NCBI RefSeq assembly: GCF_018612875.1
Contig: NZ_JAGGRI010000005.1
Location: 1 to 64,000, forward strand
Direction: 5' to 3'
Source of the DNA: Lysobacter sp. ISL-50
GTDB lineage: Bacteria; Pseudomonadota; Gammaproteobacteria; Xanthomonadales; Xanthomonadaceae
Length of the DNA: 64,000 nucleotides
How positions within the stretch are numbered: position 1 is the first letter of the stretch; the number at the start of each line of letters is the position of its first letter. The position numbers and the translations under genes were made by a program. Positions 51,151 to 59,277 of the stretch are shown one piece after another. The notes below the pieces were generated by a model. It worked only from the letters and a program-made list of their open reading frames with translations. It did not search any database and was not told where the DNA came from.

Positions 51151-52629
51151 TCAATCGAACGGATTGAGGAAGCCGCCGACGTCCTTGACCACGTTGACGC
51201 CGCCCTCGACCACGTCGCCGGCGAAGTCGAAGGTCACCTCGGCCGCGGTGCCGACGCCGTCGATCACGGTTTCGGTCAGGCCGCCCAGGTCTTCGGCGCG
51301 ATGGCCGAGCCATTCGCCGCCGTCCTCGACCCAACCGGCGACGGTGTCGCCGGCGCCTTCCAGGCCCGCATACTCGCCGACGTCGCGGATCAGTCCGCCG
51401 GTCAGCTCGCCCGCGCCCTGCAAGGTGTCGCCGGCCAGATTGAACGCGCCGTGGGCGGAATCGCCGGCGAAGTTCAGCACGCCTTCGGTCAGATCACCGG
51501 CCAGCTTGAAGGTGCCGTCGAAGTAGCGGCCGTCGGCGTATTCGTGGTTGGCCACGTTCTTGACGTCGCCGACGAAGTTGGTGCCGTGCCGGTAGCCGTT
51601 GACCATCAGCTCGCCGAACTCGTTGCCGGCGTCGCCGACCAGGTCGAGCGCGGTTTCCGACACGTCCTCGGCGGCGCGATCGAGCAGGCCCAGTTCGTCG
51701 CCCTCGATGCTCGGGGTCGGCGTGGGGGTCTGGGTCTTCATCGCTTCGATCACCGTCGCGCAGCCATGCGCGGTGAGCGGGTTGGCCCAGCCGCCGGGAT
51801 GGGCGAGGTTGAGTTCGTAGCCGACCGCGTCGGGCATGCCGTTGATCAGTTCCACGCCCTGCTGCGCGCCGGTCAGCGGATCGCCATCGACGTTGTAGCG
51901 GCGGATCTGGCCGTCCTCGGCCTGGGAGCGGGCGTCGTGCGGAGTGAAGCCCAGATCGCGCAGGGTGTCGTTGCTCAGGCCGGCGGCGTTGAAGGTGACC
52001 GCGGTGTTGCCGGTGGCCAGCGCGGCGGTCGAGGCCAGGCCGCCGCCGAGCGAGTGGCCGGTGAACACGACGTTGTCGCCGAACGCGGCTTCGGCTTCCT
52101 TCGCCAGGGTTACCGCCTGGTTGTACTGCGGCGTATTGATGCCGAAGCCCTGGCCGCCATCGGCGATGAGGTCGCCGCCGGCGTCGTTGGTGCCGGCGAA
52201 GGCGACCACGTACTGGCCGTCGCCGTTGGTGTAGACCGCGGCGCGGAAGCCGCTGCCGGTGGTGTCCAGCGAGGCCGGATCGATGCCGGCGGGCTTGCCG
52301 TCGGCGCCCTTGAGGTTGATCAGCTGATCGGGAGTGAGCTTGGTCCAGCCGGCGGCGCCGGTGCGCGAGGGCTCGTAGACGTCGCTGGACAGCTCGGCCA
52401 GCGCGGTATCGATTTCCTTCTGCGGCTGCTGGCCGCGCAGCTGATCGCTGAAGGGCGTCTGCTGCGCCTGCGGTACCGGCACATGCGGCGAATACGGCAG
52501 CTCGACCTTGGTTTCGACCGGCGGCGGCGGCAGCGGCGCGGGCAAGGGCGGCGCCACCGGGAGCGGCTGCTGATGCAGGTACTGGTCGATCGCGAAACGC
52601 AGCGGATTGGTGATATCGGTCCAGCTCAT
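51151..52629 (-). CDS. Lipase 1: class-3-type lipase with extended C-terminus, putative toxin
   Basis: 492 residues; AGGAG 8 bases before ATG. No signal peptide. A Pro-rich N-terminus (residues 20-55) leads to a lipase core at 60-300: AFAGTNDAGGDL (oxyanion region), nucleophile Ser193 in FTGHSLGGGLAS, probable Asp in RRYNVDGDPLT and His in NPLTAHGCATVIEAM. After residue 305 comes a 185-residue tail of repeating amphipathic G-D-x units (NLAGDTLQGAGELTGGL, DFAGDVVEGGVN) that lipase 2 lacks. No XVIPCD is present. Absence of an export signal with an exported partner suits a toxin delivered by a contact-dependent secretion system. Substrate unproven. Confidence 0.82.
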   Translation of the reverse strand: MSWTDITNPLRFAIDQYLHQQPLPVAPPLPAPLPPPPVETKVELPYSPHVPVPQAQQTPFSDQLRGQQPQKEIDTALAELSSDVYEPSRTGAAGWTKLTPDQLINLKGADGKPAGIDPASLDTTGSGFRAAVYTNGDGQYVVAFAGTNDAGGDLIADGGQGFGINTPQYNQAVTLAKEAEAAFGDNVVFTGHSLGGGLASTAALATGNTAVTFNAAGLSNDTLRDLGFTPHDARSQAEDGQIRRYNVDGDPLTGAQQGVELINGMPDAVGYELNLAHPGGWANPLTAHGCATVIEAMKTQTPTPTPSIEGDELGLLDRAAEDVSETALDLVGDAGNEFGELMVNGYRHGTNFVGDVKNVANHEYADGRYFDGTFKLAGDLTEGVLNFAGDSAHGAFNLAGDTLQGAGELTGGLIRDVGEYAGLEGAGDTVAGWVEDGGEWLGHRAEDLGGLTETVIDGVGTAAEVTFDFAGDVVEGGVNVVKDVGGFLNPFD

Positions 52630-52845
52630 CGGTGCCGTCTCCTCAGTCTTGACGCCAGCGTATGGGGAGAGATTGTGCAGAAATAGCTGGTACGGGCCCG
52701 AGCTAGGGGTGGCCCTAGGGGGAGGGGCGGTTGTGGTGAGTGGGGGCGTCGGGCGCGATGCGTCTGCCTGCCGTTATTGCCAGGCTACGCGCGACGTACT
52801 TACCTACCGCCATTTCCGCACAACAAGCGCGACGTACTTACCTAC

Positions 52846-53222
52846 CGTCATTCCCGCGAACGCGGGAATCCAGGGCCTTTCGAGCGAGAACGCCTGAAGT
52901 CTCTGGATTCCCGCGTTCGCGGGAATGACGGCCAGGAAAGATGACGCTGAAGTCTCTGGATTCCCGCGTTCGCGGGAATGACGGACTGTAGGGATGGCGC
53001 TGAAGGCCCTGGATTCCCGCGTTCGCGGGAATGACGGCCTGGAGGGATGGCGCTGAAGGCTCTGGATTCCCGCCTTCGCGGGAATGACGACCTGGGGAGA
53101 TGGCGCTGAAGGCCCTGGATTCCCGCCTTCGCGGGAATGACGGCCTGGAGGGATGTCGCTGAAGGCCCTGGATGTTCGGCTCCGCCGAAGTAAAGCGGAG
53201 CCCGCGTCTGCGGGAATGACGG
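52846..53222. repeat. REP-like array: palindromes repeated every 53 bases
   Basis: ATTCCCGCGTTCGCGGGAAT palindromes recur with an exact 53-base period: the GG of CTGGATT lies at 52905, 52958, 53011, 53064, 53117 and 53170. An inverted first copy is at about 52849. Linkers are near identical (GGATGGCGCTGAAGGCCCTG). The last unit carries the GCTCCGCCGAAGTAAAGCGG variant seen also at 12253-12416 and 57139-57312. The array separates the two lipase-ankyrin modules; the gap 52630-53299 has no gene. Confidence 0.88.
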
Positions 53223-53299
53223 CCTGAGGGAGATGGCACTGAAGGCTCTGGACGAACTCCGCCTTCGCCGAAACGACTGTCTGGCAAGACGCTGCCCCC

Positions 53300-54034
53300 T
53301 CAACGCCCCCTCATCTCCAACTCCACCTCATGCTCCTCCAACCACGCCGCCACCGCCGCGCGCTCGCGCCGCGCCTGCGGGTTGAGCTTGTCGTCGGGCA
53401 GCTTGAACAGAAAGGTCTGGAAGCTGGCGCCCTGGCGGTTGCGCGCGCGCGGGTCGGCGCCGGCCTTGAGCAGGGACAGCACTTGCCCGGAGGCGTTGAG
53501 CTTGGCCGCCTGATGCAACGGCGTATTGCCCATGCGGTCGGCGCGGCCGGGGTCGGCGCCGGCCTTGAGCAAGGCGTCGAACTGAGTCTGGTAACGCGGG
53601 CCGGCCGCGTCCGCCAACGCGGTTTCGCCGGTTTCGGCGTGGACCGCGTTCGGGTCGGCGCGATGCGCCAGCAGCAGGTCTAGGTATTGCGGATCGTTGG
53701 CGATCGCCGCGCCGTGCACGGCGGTGCTGCCGCCCATGCCCGGCCGCGACGGGTCGGCGCCGTTGTCGAGCAGGGCCTGCAGGCCGCGCGGGCTCTGCGC
53801 CAGCATCGCGTACTGCAGCAGATTCACCCCGCGATCGCCGTGCGCGTTGGGATCGGCGCCGGCCTGGATCAGGCTGCGCACGCGCGCGGCGTCGCCGTCG
53901 GCGGCGGCCTGCGCCAGTTCGGCGCTGCGCGGATCGGGAAAGGCCTGCTTGGCGTCCATCGCTTCTCCTCGGCAAGCGACGCCGGCCAGGGCCAGGCAAA
54001 CAATCGTCAACGCGGGAAGCGTGGCGGCGCGCAT
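53300..54034 (-). CDS. Exported ankyrin-repeat protein, putative immunity protein for lipase 2
   Basis: 244 residues. Signal sequence with a lipobox-like end (LALAGVAC). Ankyrin repeats: AAADGDAARVRSLIQAGADP, GVNLLQYAMLAQSPRGLQAL, GSTAVHGAAIANDPQYLDLL, GNTPLHQAAKLNASGQVLSL. Its FPDPRSAELAQAA start and RQGASFQTFLFKLP tail parallel the ankyrin protein at 50187, so the two are paralogues. The start lies 45 bases after the lipase 2 stop, consistent with one operon. Expected location is the periplasm or an envelope lipid anchor, where it could neutralise a periplasmic lipase. Confidence 0.85.
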   Translation of the reverse strand: MRAATLPALTIVCLALAGVACRGEAMDAKQAFPDPRSAELAQAAADGDAARVRSLIQAGADPNAHGDRGVNLLQYAMLAQSPRGLQALLDNGADPSRPGMGGSTAVHGAAIANDPQYLDLLLAHRADPNAVHAETGETALADAAGPRYQTQFDALLKAGADPGRADRMGNTPLHQAAKLNASGQVLSLLKAGADPRARNRQGASFQTFLFKLPDDKLNPQARRERAAVAAWLEEHEVELEMRGR

Positions 54035-54079
54035 ACGGCGATTGTCACCACGCCAGCGACGCCTGCCAAGCCAAGCGCG

Positions 54080-55060
54080 TCACTTCCACGGCTGCTGGGT
54101 CTGCATCGCCTCGATCAACGGGCCGATGGCATGCAGCTCGCCCGGACGCTTGGCCTTGTCGGCCACGTACTCGGCGGTGCGCTTGGCCATCTCGATCGGA
54201 TTCCAGGTGAAGTCCGGAGCCTTCGGCGGATGCGGATCGTTCAAGGTGATCTCGTGGCCCGGCGCATCGGGAATCTTGTTGAGCAGCGGCACGTCTTCCT
54301 GCGCCGCGGTCAGGATTTCGCCGCCGACGTTGTAGCGGCGGATCTGGCCGTTCTCGGCATCGCTCTTGACCGCGCCCGGGTCCAGGCCCAGCCCGCGCAA
54401 GGTGTCGTCGTGCACGCCGGCGGCGTTGAAGGTCACCGCGGTGGTATCGGTGGCCAAGGCCGCGGCCGCGGCCAGCCCGCCGCCGAGCGAATGGCCGGTG
54501 ATGACCATGTTCTCGCCGAAGGCTTCCTGCGCGTCGCGCGCCAGCTGCACGGCCTGGTCGTACTGCTTGGAATCCCAGCCGATGCCCTGGCGCGCGTTGT
54601 TGATCCAGTCCTGCACATCGTTGGAACCGGCGTAGGCGACCACGTACTTGCCGTTGCCGTCGCTGTAGATGCCGGCGCGGAAGCCGGTATCGGAATTTTC
54701 CAGCGACTTGGGATCGATGCCGGCCTGACTGAGCTGCGCGTCGTCCAGACGGGTCCAGTTGCCGACCTGCCTGGTGCCGGGGTTGTAGACCGCCTGCGAC
54801 AACTCGGCCATCTGCAGGTCGATCGGCTGCGAATCCTTGCCGCGCAGTTGTTGGTCGAACGACAGCGGATCGGGCGCGGCGTTCGCCGCCGGTCCCGGCC
54901 GCGCGTTCACGCCCAGCAGTTGCGGGTGATAGCTGGCTTCCAGCGTGAACGGGCCGGCCTCGGGCTGCAGCAGCGGCAGCGGCTGCGCCGCCGGCGGCAG
55001 CACCTCGGCCGGGTTTTGCCAGTTGGGTTGAAGCTGGGTCGGCTGCAGCTGGACGCTCAT
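54080..55060 (-). CDS. Lipase 2: class-3-type lipase, putative toxin
   Basis: 326 residues; GGGAG before ATG 55060. No signal peptide. It is homologous to lipase 1 across the core: QQLRGKDSQ / DQLRGQQPQ, VVAYAGSNDVQDW, Ser191 in ITGHSLGGGLAAAA, AVTFNAAGVHDDTLRGLG and RRYNVGGEILTAAQ. The position that is Asp in lipase 1 (DGDPLT) is Glu here. The candidate His is in GELHAIGPLIEAM. It ends directly after the core, without the long tail of lipase 1. It is followed by its ankyrin partner. The Pro/Gln-rich N-terminus (residues 1-60) resembles a flexible delivery or sorting segment. Confidence 0.82.
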   Translation of the reverse strand: MSVQLQPTQLQPNWQNPAEVLPPAAQPLPLLQPEAGPFTLEASYHPQLLGVNARPGPAANAAPDPLSFDQQLRGKDSQPIDLQMAELSQAVYNPGTRQVGNWTRLDDAQLSQAGIDPKSLENSDTGFRAGIYSDGNGKYVVAYAGSNDVQDWINNARQGIGWDSKQYDQAVQLARDAQEAFGENMVITGHSLGGGLAAAAALATDTTAVTFNAAGVHDDTLRGLGLDPGAVKSDAENGQIRRYNVGGEILTAAQEDVPLLNKIPDAPGHEITLNDPHPPKAPDFTWNPIEMAKRTAEYVADKAKRPGELHAIGPLIEAMQTQQPWK

Positions 55061-55231
55061 CTGGTGCTACTCCCCGGTCGCTTGGTCACAAACCTACGCG
55101 GCCGTACGCAGACGCGACAACTGGGGCGGACCCGAGAGCCGCGTATTCATGTTCGACCGACCTCGACCTTCGGCCTGTGCGGGCGAGCGCATGCCTGCGC
55201 TATCGTCGGCGTTCATCTGGAGAGACCCGCA

Positions 55232-56980
55232 ATGTCATCACCGAACACCGCACCGCGTCGCCGCAAGGCGCTGCTCGCGCCGCTCGCGCTCGCCCTGGCC
55301 TGTGTCTTCGCCCTGCCCTCCACCGCCAGCGCCGCCGACCGCATCAGCGGCAAGCCCTTCGCCACCCGCAGCGAGGTCTACGCGCCGCATGCGATGGCCG
55401 CGACCTCGCATCCGCTGACCACGCAGATCGCGCTGGACGTGATGAAGGCCGGCGGCAGCGCGGTGGACGCGGCGATCGCCGCCAATGCCGCGCTCGGGCT
55501 GATGGAGCCGACCGGCAACGGCGTCGGCGGCGACCTGTTCGCGATCGTGTGGGACCCGAAGACCAAAAAACTCTACGGCTACAACGGCTCGGGCCGCTCG
55601 CCCAAGTCGCTGACCCTGGCCGAATTCCAGAAACGCGGCCTCAAGGAAATCCCGCCGACCGGCCCGCTGCCGGTGACCGTGCCGGGCACGGTCGACGGCT
55701 GGTTCGCCCTGCACGAGCGCTTCGGCCGCAAGCCGATCGCCGAGGATCTGGCGCCGGCGATCCGCTACGCCCGCGAAGGCCATCCGGTGCACGAGGTGAT
55801 CGCCTACTACTGGAACGCCTCGGTGCCCAAGTTGTCGAAGTGGCCCGGCTTCAAGGAGCAGTTCACCATCGACGGCCGCGCGCCGCGCGTGGGCGAGATG
55901 TGGAAGAACCCGAATCTGGCCAACACGCTGGAACAGATCGCCAAGGGCGGCCGCGACGCGTTCTACAAGGGCGACATCGCCCGCACCATCGACACCTATT
56001 TCAAAGCCAATGGCGGCTTCCTGAGTTACGAGGACCTGGCCTCGCACCACGGCGAGTGGGTCGAACCGGTCAGCAGCAATTACCGCGGCTACGATTTGTG
56101 GGAACTACCGCCCAACGGCCAGGGCATCGCCGCCCTGCAGATCCTCAATATCCTCGAAGCCTACGACCTGAAGTCGTACGGCTTCGGCAGCGTCGAACAC
56201 GTGCACTTGTTCACCGAGGCGAAGAAGCTCGCCTTCGCCGACCGCGCGCGCTGGTACGCCGACCCGGCGTTCGAAACATCCTCGCCGGTGGCCAAGCTGA
56301 TCTCCAAGGACTACGCCGCGCAGCGGCGCAAGCTGATCTCGATGGACAAGGCGCTGCGCGAAGTGCAGCCGGCCACGCCCAAGCAGCTCGATCAGGGCGA
56401 CACCATCTACCTGACCGTGGCCGATGCCGACGGCATGATGGTGTCGCTGATCCAGTCCAACTATCGCGGCATGGGCAGCGGCATGGCGGCGCCGGGGCTG
56501 GGCTTCATCTTCCAGGACCGCGGCGAACAGTTCGTGCTCAAGGAAGGCCATCCCAACTCCTTCGCGCCGGGCAAGCGCCCGTTCCACACCATCATTCCCG
56601 CGTTCGTGACCCGGCAGGGCAAGCCGTGGCTGTCGTATGGCGTGATGGGCGGGGCGATGCAGCCGCAGGGCCATGCGCAGATCTTGATGAACCTGATCGA
56701 CTTCGGCATGAACCTGCAGGAAGCCGGCGACGCGCCGCGCATCCAGCACGACGGCTCGACCGACCCGGCCGGGCAGGCGGAGGCGATGAGCGACGGCGGC
56801 GAGGTGGATCTGGAAACCGGGTACCCGTACGAAACCATTCGCGAACTGATGCGGCGCGGGCACAGCGTGCGCTCGGCGCTGGGGCCTTATGGCGGGTATC
56901 AGGCGATCATGGTGAATCCCAACGGCGGCTACGTCGGGGCGAGCGAGTCGCGTAAGGATGGGCAGGCGGCTGGGTATTGA
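55232..56980 (+). CDS. ggt: Gamma-glutamyltransferase
   Basis: 582 residues from ATG 55232 (GGAGAG upstream). Signal peptide (LLAPLALALACVFALPSTASA). The GGT fold begins SHPLTTQIALDVMKAGGSAVDAAIAANAALG, with GNGVGGDLFAIVW, and the autoprocessing nucleophile is Thr391 in QLDQGDTIYLTV; downstream are GMGSGMAAPGLGFIFQDRG and GGAMQPQGHAQ. It is a periplasmic enzyme that cleaves or transfers gamma-glutamyl groups, for example from glutathione. Upstream is lipase 2 (divergent, 171 bases between starts). Downstream lie two genes of possible gamma-glutamyl or peptide-ligase function. A long frame upstream (from 53687) is an artefact. Confidence 0.94.
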   Translation: MSSPNTAPRRRKALLAPLALALACVFALPSTASAADRISGKPFATRSEVYAPHAMAATSHPLTTQIALDVMKAGGSAVDAAIAANAALGLMEPTGNGVGGDLFAIVWDPKTKKLYGYNGSGRSPKSLTLAEFQKRGLKEIPPTGPLPVTVPGTVDGWFALHERFGRKPIAEDLAPAIRYAREGHPVHEVIAYYWNASVPKLSKWPGFKEQFTIDGRAPRVGEMWKNPNLANTLEQIAKGGRDAFYKGDIARTIDTYFKANGGFLSYEDLASHHGEWVEPVSSNYRGYDLWELPPNGQGIAALQILNILEAYDLKSYGFGSVEHVHLFTEAKKLAFADRARWYADPAFETSSPVAKLISKDYAAQRRKLISMDKALREVQPATPKQLDQGDTIYLTVADADGMMVSLIQSNYRGMGSGMAAPGLGFIFQDRGEQFVLKEGHPNSFAPGKRPFHTIIPAFVTRQGKPWLSYGVMGGAMQPQGHAQILMNLIDFGMNLQEAGDAPRIQHDGSTDPAGQAEAMSDGGEVDLETGYPYETIRELMRRGHSVRSALGPYGGYQAIMVNPNGGYVGASESRKDGQAAGY

Positions 56981-57645
56981 GGGGAAGGGGTTGAGGTGAG
57001 GGAGTGCGCTCACGGCTCCCCTCCAGAAAAGCGAGTTCCCCCCTTTGAAAAAGGGGGGCCAGGGGGGATTCGCTTTTGCCCTGGCTCTTGCTCGCCATTC
57101 CCGCGAAAGCACGAATGCCGCGACTTCAAGCGTTCTCGCACGATAGGCACTGGATTCCCGCGTTCGCGGGAATGACGTTCTTGGGGAATGGCGCTGAAGT
57201 CTTTGGATGTTCGGCTACACCGAAGTAAAGCCGCGCCCGCCTTCGCGGGAATGACGTTCTTGACAGATGACGCTGAAGTCTCTGGATGTTCGGCTCCGCC
57301 GAAGTAAAGCCGCGCCTATCTCCGCGCGGATGCCCGCTTCACCGCAACACACTCGAACCCGCGCGCATCCAACAGCGCCAAATTCTTGCACCCATCCAAA
57401 CCCGCGCGCGAAGCTTTCGCCATTTCGCGCCGTCGCCGCGATCGCGCGCAGAATCGGGTTGACACATCGCGACCGCCTGTCGAACCATTGGCCTCGCATC
57501 GTCCACAACGCGATGCATTCCACGCGCCGCCGGCCCTCGGCCGCGGCGCGATCCGGGCCGAGGGGTGCTGCGACGGAGTCCACACGCTCCGCCACGCTCG
57601 ATCCGCGATGCCGAGCAAGGGCGCCCTCCCGATCAAGGAGGCGTC
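56981..57645. repeat. Intergenic repeats between ggt and the ATP-grasp gene
   Basis: A 665-base gap without a convincing gene. At 57030-57078 lies copy 4 of the CCCCCTTTGAAAAAGGGGG element. From 57139 to 57312 are REP-family palindromes (ATTCCCGCGTTCGCGGGAAT) linked by the GGCTCCGCCGAAGTAAAGC variant. From 57313 to 57640 I see nothing but GC-rich sequence ending in the AAGGAGG site of the next gene. Confidence 0.75.
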
Positions 57646-58629
57646 ATGCCTGCGTCCAATGTTCCCACTCCCGGTTCCCTCTCTCCCACTGCCGTATCGG
57701 GCGAACCCATGTCGATCCAATCACTACGCTTCGATCCCCCGCTGTCCATCGCCCTGGTCACCTCGCACGTCCATCCCGACATCGATACCGACGATCACGG
57801 CCTGGTCGCCGCGCTGCGTGCGCACGGCATCGAGTCCACCGCGCGCATGTGGAACGACCCGTCGGTGGACTGGTCCGCGTTCGATGCGCTGCTGGTGCGC
57901 AGCACCTGGGACTATTTCCAGCACTACACCGAGTTTCTCGGCTGGTACGAGCACATCGCCAAGATCGGCGCGGTCATCGTCAATCCGCTGCCGCTGCTGA
58001 TCTGGAACAGCGACAAGCGCTATCTGCTCGATCTGGCGAAACTCGACGTGCCGATCATCCCGACCACGCTGGCGCGCGGCGTCGAGCTGGAAACGGCGCT
58101 GGCGTCGATGAGCGGCGAAGTCGTGGTCAAGCCCAGCGTCAGCGGCGGCGCCTGGCATACCGTGCGCGGCCGCGTCGGCAGCGCCGAATTCCAGCAAGCG
58201 CTGGCGTCGCTGCCGCGTGAGCTCGACTATCTGGTGCAGCCGTTCATGCCGCAGATCGTCGAGGAAGGCGAGTGGTCGCTGCTGTTCTTCGGCGGCGTCT
58301 ACAGCCACGCGGTGCTCAAGAAGCCCGGCAGCGACGACTACCGCGTGCAGACGTATTTCGGCGGCACCGCGGATGCGACCGCGCCGAGTCCGCACATTCT
58401 CGCCTCGGCCGAGCGCGCGCTGCGGGCGGTGGCCGAGCTGGGCCATCGCGATCAGGCCTATGTGCGCGTGGACGGCGTCGTGGATGCGGGCGTGTTCCGG
58501 ATCATGGAGCTGGAATTCATCGAACCGTTCCTGCACTTCGCCGCGCATCCGCCGGCTGCGACCTTGTTCGCCGCGCAGTTGGCGCAACGCTGGCAGACAT
58601 TGCGCAAGCCCGCGGTCGCTGAGGCCTGA
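57646..58629 (+). CDS. ATP-grasp ligase (DcsG/RimK/glutathione-synthetase-like)
   Basis: 327 residues from ATG 57646, chosen for the AAGGAGG ribosome site 5 bases upstream. The signature RSTWDYFQHYTEFLGWYEH and NPLPLLIWNSDKRYLLDLA is that of a group of ATP-grasp proteins related to DcsG and COG0189. VVVKPSVSGGAWHT holds the ATP-binding Lys and the glycine loop; the Mg-binding acidic residues are in RIMELEFIEPFLHF. It probably forms a peptide or amide bond using ATP, but the substrate is unknown. A GGCT-like gene follows after 130 bases. Confidence 0.85.
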   Translation: MPASNVPTPGSLSPTAVSGEPMSIQSLRFDPPLSIALVTSHVHPDIDTDDHGLVAALRAHGIESTARMWNDPSVDWSAFDALLVRSTWDYFQHYTEFLGWYEHIAKIGAVIVNPLPLLIWNSDKRYLLDLAKLDVPIIPTTLARGVELETALASMSGEVVVKPSVSGGAWHTVRGRVGSAEFQQALASLPRELDYLVQPFMPQIVEEGEWSLLFFGGVYSHAVLKKPGSDDYRVQTYFGGTADATAPSPHILASAERALRAVAELGHRDQAYVRVDGVVDAGVFRIMELEFIEPFLHFAAHPPAATLFAAQLAQRWQTLRKPAVAEA

Positions 58630-58759
58630 GCCCGCGGCACCGCGTCATCGTCACGGCGTCCGCGCCGTGCCGATGACGCGACCGCCGATGCGGCCCGCGC
58701 CCGACCCGCGTATCGTCGCATCGACTTCGCCGCCGCGGCCTCGCCGCAATGGAGCCCTC

Positions 58760-59113
58760 ATGAGCGACAGCTTCGTCGTCCGCCTGTTTTCCTACGGCAC
58801 TCTGCAATTGCCGTCGGTGCAGCAAGCCACCTTCGGCCGCGCCTTGCAGGGCGAGGCCGACGCCTTGGTCGGTTATCGCCGCACGATGGTCAAGATCGAC
58901 GACCCGCAGGTGGTCGCGACCAGCGGCGAGGCCTATCACCCCATCGTCGAAGCCAGCGGCGACGCGAACGATCGCGTGGACGGCACGGTGTTCGCCATCA
59001 GCGCCGAAGAACTCGCCCGCGCCGACGACTACGAGGTGGACGACTACGAACGCGTCGAAGCGGCGCTGGCCTCGGGCCGGCAGGCGTGGGTGTACGTGAA
59101 GCGCGTGCGCTGA
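58760..59113 (+). CDS. Gamma-glutamylcyclotransferase-like (AIG2/GGCT family) protein
   Basis: 117 residues from ATG 58760, with GGAG 6 bases upstream. The family start FSYGTLQLPSVQQ (substrate-binding YGTL loop), the middle DGTVFAI, and the LARADDYEVDDYERV segment (acidic Asp/Glu of the active site) are present. The enzyme class releases 5-oxoproline from gamma-glutamyl compounds. Clustering with ggt and an ATP-grasp ligase supports a gamma-glutamyl route. Its stop is convergent with the T4SS lipase, 164 bases away. Confidence 0.85.
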   Translation: MSDSFVVRLFSYGTLQLPSVQQATFGRALQGEADALVGYRRTMVKIDDPQVVATSGEAYHPIVEASGDANDRVDGTVFAISAEELARADDYEVDDYERVEAALASGRQAWVYVKRVR

Positions 59114-59277
59114 GCCACGGCTCGAGCGGACTCACACCGAGCGCGTGGCGGAACTAACCGGCGCAGCCAGCTCCGTAGCAGTGGCGTCATGCACAGCAAG
59201 GAATGAGATCGGAACACGAAGCGCTCCTGGCCGTCCCTTGCGGGGCGGTGCAGCTGAGGTCGGATTGGAGAGGAAAC

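Noticed and set aside
52902-53222. CRISPR array, because of regular palindromic repeats at constant spacing
   Set aside because: The intervals between palindromes are almost identical to each other, not unique spacers, the palindromes match dispersed copies at 12 and 57 kb, and no cas gene is nearby.
50187-54034. Ankyrin proteins as eukaryote-directed effectors
   Set aside because: Both have N-terminal export signals leading to the periplasm and sit next to lipase genes; no T3SS or T4SS effector signal is visible, so an envelope role is more likely.
51151-55060. Lipases 1 and 2 as XVIPCD effectors
   Set aside because: Their C-termini lack the HPDHP/FAVQG/DPAHKRA motifs seen in lipase 3.
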